Assembly: GCA_016935715.1 (NCBI GenBank)
Contig: JAFGQJ010000291.1
Coordinates: forward strand, 1-13,323
Length of the DNA: 13,323 nt
Direction of reading: 5' to 3'
DNA from: Spirochaetales bacterium
GTDB lineage: Bacteria > Spirochaetota > Spirochaetia > SZUA-6 > DRHE01
In this document: in pieces, positions 8,002-13,323 of the stretch
Numbering within the stretch: position 1 is the first letter of the stretch
How the letters are laid out: every line of letters begins with the position of its first letter
Made by a program: the position numbers and the translations under genes
Notes under the pieces: model-generated
What the model saw: only the letters and a program-made list of their open reading frames with translations
Database searches by the model: none
Told to the model about the DNA's origin: nothing

Positions 8002-8007
8002 GAGGAG
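8002..8007 (+). promoter_or_regulatory. Ribosome binding site that fixes the VWA gene start
   Basis: GAGGAG lies 7 nt before the ATG at 8015 and 4 nt before the ATG at 8012. It lies inside the frame that would open at the ATG at 7991, which has no such site. The protein from 8015 begins with a clean signal peptide, which supports this start. Confidence 0.7.
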
Positions 8008-8014
8008 TTTTATG

Positions 8015-9409
8015 ATGAAAATTCGCGCTTTTTGCCTGATTTTAGTCGTATTTTCCCTGATTCTTCCCTCCTCGATCCGGGCGGACGAGCGTGAGGAGCC
8101 GATCGATGTGATCATCGCCCTGGACAAGTCCAAATCCATGGCAGAGAACGGCAAGATCGAAGCCGTCAAGGAATACGTGAACAGCTACATCATCGATCAG
8201 CTGCTCATCGAGGGCGACCTCTTTCTGGTGGTGGCCTTTTACGGCCAGACGGAGATCCCGATTTCGATGACCATCGGCGGTGACGAGGACAAGGAGCGGG
8301 CCAAGGCCATTGTTACCCAACTGCTGGGTGACGGCGTGTACACGGATATCGGAAACGCCCTTGATGTCCTGGGCGAACAGGTGGAGAAGTACGCACGGCC
8401 GGATCGGAAGAAGCACCTTCTGTTGATCACCGACGGCATCCAGGAGGCGCCCCCGGACAGCAAGTACTACTCCCCCGACGGCAGCTTCAACCACGCCTTT
8501 CTGGAGAACACGAAGACCATCCAGATGAAGGGCTGGAAGGTGCACATCCTGGGTGTCGGGCTGGAAGGGGAAGCCCGGCAGCTGGCGGAGGAGCTGGCCG
8601 GAACCTACACGGATCTGTCCGAAAAGCCCACGGTGGAGGAGCTGGTGGAGAAAACCGGAGAGTTCCTGGCAGCCCTGGAGGTCAGCGGTCCGGTGACCAT
8701 GGCACCGGTGGACTACAGGGGCCGCAGCCGCGTCAGCCTGAGCGTGCAGAGCAAGGGCTACACGGAGGAGCAGTCGGTCACGGTCAGCGGCGTCCGCCTG
8801 ACCCTGCCCGACGGCATGGAGAAGAACATCCTGCCCGATCCGGTTACCCTCTCCTTCCCGCCGGATTCGACAACAGACGTCGCAGTGCCGCTGCGCATTC
8901 CCGGATCGATCGAGGCCGGCGATCACACCGGCACCCTGCGCTTCGAGTTCTCCGGGGATGCTCGTTTTCTCCCGGTGGTCAGCCGGGTCGACTATCACGT
9001 GAAGAGCTTCATCGAGAACTTCTGGTGGTGGCTGCTGATCGCCCTGGCCGTGCTGATCCTGCTCGTCCTGCTGATCGTGCTGCTGGCGGGCCGGTTCAAG
9101 AAGGCCCGATACCGCTTCAAGGTGATTGCCGGGGGCAGGAAGGGGGACGCTCCGGTGCATCGGATCAGGGAGGGCAGGCCTCAGTACCTCGATATCTCCG
9201 AGGGCACGGTGGTCGTCAACGCGAAGCGGACTCCCGGCAGCATAGCCCGCCTGATGGCCATCCAGAAGGGGGTCCGCCTGACCGTGCTGAAATCCGAGCG
9301 TTTCCCGAAGTTCTACGACGCTCCTTTGGATATACTGGATTACGATTTCCGGGTGCGTCTGGATCTGGACAGGAAGAAGGATATCACGGTTCGTCTGGCC
9401 CGGGCGTGA
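8015..9409 (+). CDS. Membrane-anchored periplasmic VWA-domain protein (Tp0750-like)
   Basis: From the ATG at 8015 the protein has 464 residues. A signal peptide covers 1-23 (cut after IRA). A VWA domain spans about 29-220 with a complete metal-ion-dependent adhesion site: DKSKS (Asp37, Ser39, Ser41), Thr110 in GVYTDIGNAL, and Asp140 in LLLITDG. A beta-rich stalk follows, about 225-330, then one membrane helix at 337-358 followed by basic residues (FKKARYR), and a cytoplasmic domain of about 100 residues. The expected topology is therefore a periplasmic VWA with a cytoplasmic tail. It opens the plus-strand operon, diverges from cfpA and ends 27 nt before the next gene. T. pallidum Tp0750, beside Tp0751, is also a VWA protein; I infer orthology from context. 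The ligand is unknown. Confidence 0.88.
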   Translation: MKIRAFCLILVVFSLILPSSIRADEREEPIDVIIALDKSKSMAENGKIEAVKEYVNSYIIDQLLIEGDLFLVVAFYGQTEIPISMTIGGDEDKERAKAIVTQLLGDGVYTDIGNALDVLGEQVEKYARPDRKKHLLLITDGIQEAPPDSKYYSPDGSFNHAFLENTKTIQMKGWKVHILGVGLEGEARQLAEELAGTYTDLSEKPTVEELVEKTGEFLAALEVSGPVTMAPVDYRGRSRVSLSVQSKGYTEEQSVTVSGVRLTLPDGMEKNILPDPVTLSFPPDSTTDVAVPLRIPGSIEAGDHTGTLRFEFSGDARFLPVVSRVDYHVKSFIENFWWWLLIALAVLILLVLLIVLLAGRFKKARYRFKVIAGGRKGDAPVHRIREGRPQYLDISEGTVVVNAKRTPGSIARLMAIQKGVRLTVLKSERFPKFYDAPLDILDYDFRVRLDLDRKKDITVRLARA

Positions 9410-9436
9410 TTGGCACAAAATCTCTCTGATTTCCTC

Positions 9437-10582
9437 ATGAGCTCGTGTAGCGTCTATCTGATTGAAAGCGGATTCCCGGAGAGTCTTCCGGGATTCGGCC
9501 GTGAACTGCCCAGCGCCTCCTTTCCCTTCTGGGGGCACTACTGCCTTCTCGATTTCGCCGTTGCCGCCTTCTCCGGATTGAGCGAGAACGGCTGCACCGT
9601 GGTGGCGGAAAATCGCTATCGCGCTCTGGCACCCTTCTTCAGCGCCCGAGCTCGAGCGGATAGGGAGAAATTGATCCTGGCGGACCGGGCCTTCGACTCC
9701 CTGATCGAGGCTCTCGAGCGTGATCGGGCCGAGACCGTTCTGCTCTGCCCGTTGAGCCTGGCGTGCGACCCGGACGGCAGGGCCCTGCGACGGGTAGCTG
9801 AAAATGCCGGCAACTCGGTCCAGCGGATCTCCGTCCAGAACGTGGAGACCGACATCTACGTCGCCGGCAGGCAGGCTCTGCTCCGCGCGGTTGAAGGCTA
9901 CATCAGCAATAGCAATCTCCCCGCCCGACTGGGTACGGCCGTGTTTTCAGAAGTGCTGCAGGCATCCTTTGAGGCGATCAAGAACATCCCGGGCCGGATC
10001 CTCTTCCAGAACAATCTGACCCAGCTGTTCAAGGAAAACCTCTGGCTCGTAGGACAGACCGGAGAGGTGGAACTACTCGAGCGGCTCGGCGGTCCGCCCA
10101 AGACCTCCGCTTCGACCAAGGGGGCGCTCATCGAGAGGGGCGGGCACGTGAAGAACTCGCTGCTGGCCGCCGGAGCCCGGGTCGAGGGCTACGTGGAGGG
10201 CAGCTTCCTGTTCCCTGGAGTCGTGATCCACAAAGGCGCCTCCGTGGTGAACTCGGTCGTGATGAACGGCAACAGGGTAGGCAGCAAAGCCCAGCTGTAC
10301 AAAACTCTGGTTCTGCCCTATTTTGGAGAACAGGGAGCATCGAACATCGGAGAGGGTGCGAAGATCGGAGTTGCGGAGGCGGGCGCCCGCAACTTCGACC
10401 ATCCCAAGCAGATCAGGGAAGGAGTCACGGTTATCGGGGCAGGCGCAGAGATTCCAAAGGGATTCAAAGCAGGCTCCGGCTGCCTGATCGGGTACCGGGT
10501 CGGTACACAGCAGCTGCGCTCTGTCAAGGAACTGACCCGCAGCAACTCGGTTCTCAGGACCGAAGACTCCGAACAGGAGTGA
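9437..10582 (+). CDS. GlgC/GlgD-like protein, nucleotidyltransferase signature missing
   Basis: The N-terminal half keeps the outline of ADP-glucose pyrophosphorylase-like proteins: SASFPFWGHYCLLDFAVAAFSGL (residues about 26-48) corresponds to the family's PFGGRYRLIDF...SN motif. The C-terminus (about 220-356) is a left-handed beta-helix of hexapeptide repeats, with PPKTSASTKGALIERG, VEGSFLFPGVVIHKG and SVVMNGNRVG as in GlgD. The GGxGxRL nucleotide-binding loop is absent, as in the non-catalytic GlgD subunits, so I infer a regulatory or inactive member. I chose the ATG at 9437 (381 residues). A TTG directly after the VWA stop, at 9410, would add nine residues, and neither has a clear ribosome binding site, which suggests translational coupling. 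Catalysis is unlikely; the partner and role are unknown. Confidence 0.75.
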   Translation: MSSCSVYLIESGFPESLPGFGRELPSASFPFWGHYCLLDFAVAAFSGLSENGCTVVAENRYRALAPFFSARARADREKLILADRAFDSLIEALERDRAETVLLCPLSLACDPDGRALRRVAENAGNSVQRISVQNVETDIYVAGRQALLRAVEGYISNSNLPARLGTAVFSEVLQASFEAIKNIPGRILFQNNLTQLFKENLWLVGQTGEVELLERLGGPPKTSASTKGALIERGGHVKNSLLAAGARVEGYVEGSFLFPGVVIHKGASVVNSVVMNGNRVGSKAQLYKTLVLPYFGEQGASNIGEGAKIGVAEAGARNFDHPKQIREGVTVIGAGAEIPKGFKAGSGCLIGYRVGTQQLRSVKELTRSNSVLRTEDSEQE

Positions 10583-10591
10583 ATATCAGGA

Positions 10592-11590
10592 ATGCCGAAC
10601 AAAGCGGTCATCGAGTTCATCGAGAAGTACGACAAGTTCATCATCACGGCGCACGAAACCCCGGACGGTGATGCCCTGGGCAGCGAGTACGCCATGCTGC
10701 TGGCCCTGCGCAAATTGGGCAAGAGCGCGCGCATCCTCAATGCGGATCCCGCTCCCAGGAAATTCGCCTTCATCGACGCCAACGGAGACTTCGAGGTCCT
10801 GGTCAAAAAAAGTCAAATCCCCGATGATATCGGCAGGCACGGGCTGTTCATTCTCGATGTGAACGACATCAACAACATCGGGCAGGTGGCCACCCTGGTT
10901 CTTCCCCGGGTGAGGGAGTACTTCATCGTGGATCACCACGACAGCGAAACGGTCCAGCTGGGCCAAAACCACATCGAGCAGAACGCATCCTCCACCTGCG
11001 AGATCCTGTATCTGCTGTTCCGCGAGATGGGGTTGGAGCTGGATCTTCCCATGGCGGAAGCCCTGTACATGGGAATCCTCTACGATACCGGCTCCTTCAT
11101 CTATCCCAAGACCACGGCCGTGACCTTCGAGATCGCCCGCGAGCTGGTAAGCATGGGGGTCAACCCCAACAAGACGTACGTCAATGTCTACGAGAGCAAC
11201 TCCATCAGCTCCCTGGTGCTGATGTCGAAGGTTCTGGCAACCCTGGAGCTGCACTACGACAGGCACGTGGCGGTACAGACAATGACCCAGGAGCTGCTCC
11301 GGGAGGCCGGTGCCAGCTACGAGGAGTCGGACCTCCTCATCAATATTCCCCTGCGCAGCGGCGACATCCGGGTGAGCATCTTCTTCAAGGAAAACACGGA
11401 GGGAATCAAGCGCTGCTCGATGCGCTCCAAGGGAAACATCGATGTGGCCGCCATTGCCCAGAGCCTGGGAGGCGGCGGGCACAAGACGGCGGCCGGCTTC
11501 AAGTGCGTCCGTCCCTTCGACGTGATGAAGGAGGAGGTTCTGGAGATGCTCCATCATTACTTCGACGACGAATCGGAAACATCAGAGTAA
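10592..11590 (+). CDS. nrnA: DHH/DHHA1 phosphoesterase, NrnA-type nanoRNase/pAp phosphatase
   Basis: NrnA-type enzymes are cytoplasmic and degrade very short RNAs or cyclic-dinucleotide products such as pApA, and many also dephosphorylate pAp. The 332 residues match the family length. DHH motifs appear in order: HETPDGDALGS (His21, Asp25, Asp27), LDVND (Asp89), VDHHDSE (Asp114, His115, His116) and LYDTGSF (Asp165), which supply the Mn2+ ligands. The DHHA1 substrate-binding domain ends in the glycine-rich GGGGHKTAAGF (293-303). AGGAG lies 12 nt before the ATG and partly inside the end of the preceding gene, and the lipoprotein gene starts 6 nt downstream, so it sits within the operon. The family call is firm; whether pAp, nanoRNA or a cyclic-dinucleotide product is the main substrate cannot be read from sequence. 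Confidence 0.9.
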   Translation: MPNKAVIEFIEKYDKFIITAHETPDGDALGSEYAMLLALRKLGKSARILNADPAPRKFAFIDANGDFEVLVKKSQIPDDIGRHGLFILDVNDINNIGQVATLVLPRVREYFIVDHHDSETVQLGQNHIEQNASSTCEILYLLFREMGLELDLPMAEALYMGILYDTGSFIYPKTTAVTFEIARELVSMGVNPNKTYVNVYESNSISSLVLMSKVLATLELHYDRHVAVQTMTQELLREAGASYEESDLLINIPLRSGDIRVSIFFKENTEGIKRCSMRSKGNIDVAAIAQSLGGGGHKTAAGFKCVRPFDVMKEEVLEMLHHYFDDESETSE

Positions 11591-11596
11591 AGCGCG

Positions 11597-13204
11597 ATGA
11601 TCCTACCTGGACCTCATCTGACCCGGAAAACCCCACGGCTCTTCCCCCACCTGTTGATCCTGCCGCTCGCGTTGTTCCTGCTCGCCGCTCTGTCCGGCTG
11701 CGACCTGCTCAAGGAGCAAAACGAGCCGGAGGTGGGAACGCGCAGGATCGTCCCGGAGGCGTACGACGGCTCATCGGCGGATGAAGAGAACCGCAATGGG
11801 ATCACCGCGGAGACGCTGGAGCTGACCCCGCGGGTTCCGCTCGACGACACGGAGAAGCTGATCCGGGTGATCAATACGAATCTGGATCTCGACACCAACG
11901 ACGAGCAGATCCTGGTGCTGCGGCAGAAGGCCGATCCCCAGGCACCCCTGAAGATCGCCGTGATCGACTACGACCCGGTTCGGGTCACCTATTCCCGTAC
12001 CTGGGAGAGCCTGATCAACGCCTCCAACCTCCGGCTGCTCGACATCTCGCTCAAAGACGTGGTAGGGGATCACAACCTGGAAATCGTATGCCGGGGCATG
12101 AATGACGTGGGCGAGTTGACCCTGGACTTGTTCCGCAAGACCCCCTCCCCCACCGGTCTGGGGCTGTACTTCACCGAAATCCTGCGCATCGTCGCCGACG
12201 GCAGCATCGAGATCGACGAGGTCGAGCGCTCGGAAGGATACCGCCTGGGACAGAAAAATGGACCCAGCTTCGTGGTTTATGCCTACAGCCGGGATGCGGA
12301 ATCGGAGAACATCCTGGACAAGGTCAAGAGGACCTACTACTGGCAGTACCAGCAGGGACGCTATGTTCTGACCAGCAAGGAGAGACTGCCCGGGGCCGTG
12401 ATCGAGGAAAAGCAGCTGGAAGAGCTGTTCTCCGATCCGTCGGTGGAGGCCTTCGAGGAGTTCCTGGCCGGTCCCTGGTATCTGGCCGGAACGGACGGCA
12501 GGGAGGAGATCCTGCTCTTCCTGCCCGAGCAGCGCCGCATCAGCGTGTACTCCGGGGACGTTCAGGAGGTGTACATCTGGCAGGCCTCTTTCCGCAGCCT
12601 TTCAAACCGGCTGCTGGCCTTCGGGGCCAATGAGTCGATCGAGTCGATCGTCCGCCGGTTCAATGTCGAGGTCGTCTCCCTGAACACCATCGACGTATCG
12701 ATATTGGGTTCCGAGCAGTGGGACCGCACCTTCGGCCGCTACATCAAGCTGACCGAGGAACTGCAGCATGACCTTCTGAGCGAGGAACAGACCCGGATCG
12801 ATTCCGCTCAGATCGAGCTGAACGGTCTTTACCAGAGCGGAGCCGGGTTCCAGATCATCTTCGAGCCGCCCCGCTTCACCTGGATCGAGAAGGAGGGCAG
12901 CTTCTCCGGGGGCTTCACCGTGATCCACCTGGATCAGGACATACTGTACCTGCAGGGAATGGACGACAACGGCCTTGCCACGACCACCGCCACCTACATC
13001 CTCGAGTACACGGAAAAGCAGGAAGGCAACTACCTGTACCGCACCCTTACCCTGGTTCCCGGAAAGCTCAGCGTCCACGGCGTGACCGCGACCGCGGAAA
13101 CGCGGATCGTGTTCGAGCAGCTTGAGATACTCGAAGAGGAAGCGGAAGAGGTGCCGGGGGAGTCGGCGGAATCGCAGGAGGCCGGACAGCCGGCGGCGCA
13201 GTAG
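11597..13204 (+). CDS. Pallilysin (Tp0751)-related lipoprotein without HEXXH
   Basis: A hydrophobic signal ends in lipobox LSGC (Cys35), so this is an exported lipoprotein of 535 residues; T. pallidum Tp0751 has about 237. Residues about 80-285 are beta-rich with propeller-like repeats (NTNLDLDTNDEQILVL; DVVGDHNLEIVCRG). Residues about 289-388 align by eye with remembered Tp0751: LAGPWY with LAGLWI, VQEVYI with VQEIFL, ESIESIVRRFNVEV with AISSIRRRLEVTF, then Trp and Arg-Tyr. The pallilysin HEVIH aligns with LNTID (362-366), so no zinc site is visible. Residues about 402-510 may be another beta-barrel. Tp0751 is an adhesin that binds laminin and fibrinogen; adhesion here is inference. The gene starts 6 nt after nrnA with a weak ribosome binding site. 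The frame continues past the TAG (see repeat entry). Confidence 0.8.
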   Translation: MILPGPHLTRKTPRLFPHLLILPLALFLLAALSGCDLLKEQNEPEVGTRRIVPEAYDGSSADEENRNGITAETLELTPRVPLDDTEKLIRVINTNLDLDTNDEQILVLRQKADPQAPLKIAVIDYDPVRVTYSRTWESLINASNLRLLDISLKDVVGDHNLEIVCRGMNDVGELTLDLFRKTPSPTGLGLYFTEILRIVADGSIEIDEVERSEGYRLGQKNGPSFVVYAYSRDAESENILDKVKRTYYWQYQQGRYVLTSKERLPGAVIEEKQLEELFSDPSVEAFEEFLAGPWYLAGTDGREEILLFLPEQRRISVYSGDVQEVYIWQASFRSLSNRLLAFGANESIESIVRRFNVEVVSLNTIDVSILGSEQWDRTFGRYIKLTEELQHDLLSEEQTRIDSAQIELNGLYQSGAGFQIIFEPPRFTWIEKEGSFSGGFTVIHLDQDILYLQGMDDNGLATTTATYILEYTEKQEGNYLYRTLTLVPGKLSVHGVTATAETRIVFEQLEILEEEAEEVPGESAESQEAGQPAAQ

Positions 13205-13249
13205 CGTACGCTCCTGGAGGCGGGACAGCCGGCTGCACAGCAGCCTGCG
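13178..13249 (+). repeat. In-frame 39-nt-period repeat spanning the stop codon
   Basis: The last eight codons before the TAG (13178-13201, EAGQPAAQ) recur in the same frame after it, at 13217-13240. The two copies differ at three bases, all synonymous third positions. Extended by three codons, the first copy reads TAG CGT ACG and the second CAG CCT GCG, so the stop aligns with a glutamine codon one C-to-T change away. Confidence 0.75.
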
Positions 13250-13323
13250 GGGTGGAAGTCTGCTGTCACCCGGCGGCTGCCTGTCAGCGTGCCGCTGCCT
13301 GTCGACGTGACGGCTTGGGAACC
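13205..13323 (+). other. Open frame continuing past the lipoprotein stop to the window edge
   Basis: After the TAG at 13202-13204 the same frame has 39 sense codons (RTLLEAGQPAAQQPAGWKSA...) and no stop before the window ends. It contains two in-frame repeats and no clear start of a new gene. I see no terminator hairpin here. It may be the former C-terminus of the lipoprotein, a readthrough extension, or non-coding GC-rich DNA. Confidence 0.4.
13276..13311 (+). repeat. 18-nt tandem repeat after the lipoprotein stop
   Basis: Two adjacent 18-nt units (13276-13293 and 13294-13311) share gctgcctgtc followed by a similar end. In the frame of the lipoprotein they encode LPVSVP and LPVDVT, a repeating hexapeptide pattern. 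Confidence 0.6.

Noticed and set aside
7991..8014. The ATG at 7991 as the start of the VWA gene
   Set aside because: It would place the GAGGAG ribosome binding site inside the gene and add MLEPRSFM before a good signal peptide; the ATG at 8015 (or 8012) fits better.
8042..9538. A 498-codon minus-strand open frame antisense to the VWA gene
   Set aside because: Codon-register shadow; the plus-strand frame has a signal peptide, a MIDAS motif and a membrane helix.
10586..11557. A 323-codon minus-strand open frame antisense to nrnA
   Set aside because: Codon-register shadow; the plus-strand frame carries all the DHH and DHHA1 motifs.
11597..13204. A zinc-metalloprotease call for the Tp0751-like lipoprotein
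   Set aside because: No HEXXH occurs anywhere in the protein; the aligned position reads LNTID.
1..13323. Defence system, CRISPR array, prophage or insertion sequence
   Set aside because: No spaced direct repeats, transposase, integrase, terminal inverted repeats or nuclease-helicase cassette were seen; every gene reads as chromosomal spirochaetal content.

Overview
The window looks like the chromosome of a moderately GC-rich (about 60% by eye) spirochaete. The main marker is a 683-residue homologue of cytoplasmic filament protein A (CfpA), a protein known from treponemes and their relatives. Its neighbours fit: a pyruvate phosphate dikinase, an uncharacterised protein, a von Willebrand A (VWA) protein and a pallilysin (Tp0751)-related lipoprotein. 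As I recall it, Treponema pallidum carries the same set at tp0746-tp0751 (ppdK, hypothetical, cfpA, ..., Tp0750 VWA, Tp0751). The GC content and larger genes suggest a free-living member of the Spirochaetales rather than a reduced pathogen; that is inference.

Layout. From the left edge to 1936 (+) lies a TPR-repeat protein, whose frame is open to the window start. It converges with, and overlaps by 4 nt, a minus-strand unit running 5631 to 1933: an uncharacterised two-domain protein with a histone-H1-like Lys/Pro/Ala linker, then an 885-residue PPDK homologue. The PPDK phosphohistidine and PEP/pyruvate domains look intact, but its ATP-grasp domain has lost several key residues. Upstream, cfpA (7884 to 5833, -) has a good sigma70-like promoter and its own intrinsic terminator, so it is probably a separate transcript from the pair below it.

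An AT-rich divergent intergenic region (7885-8014) separates cfpA from a tightly packed plus-strand operon: a membrane-anchored periplasmic VWA protein with a complete MIDAS motif, a GlgC/GlgD-like protein lacking the nucleotidyltransferase signature, an NrnA-type DHH/DHHA1 phosphoesterase, and a large pallilysin-related lipoprotein. Gaps between these genes are 27, 9 and 6 nt.

Most notable points: (1) the Tp0751-like domain sits in a 535-residue lipoprotein and lacks the HEXXH motif of pallilysin; (2) the reading frame stays open past that gene's TAG and holds a second copy of the C-terminal repeat with only synonymous differences, suggesting a recent stop, readthrough or a sequence error; (3) the PPDK homologue probably does not use ATP in the standard way and is paired with an unknown protein; (4) CfpA ends in a repetitive Arg-Gly/Ser tail. 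I saw no tRNA, rRNA, CRISPR array, insertion sequence or phage gene. No gene-free stretch exceeds about 200 bases; the longest is 5632-5832, described below.
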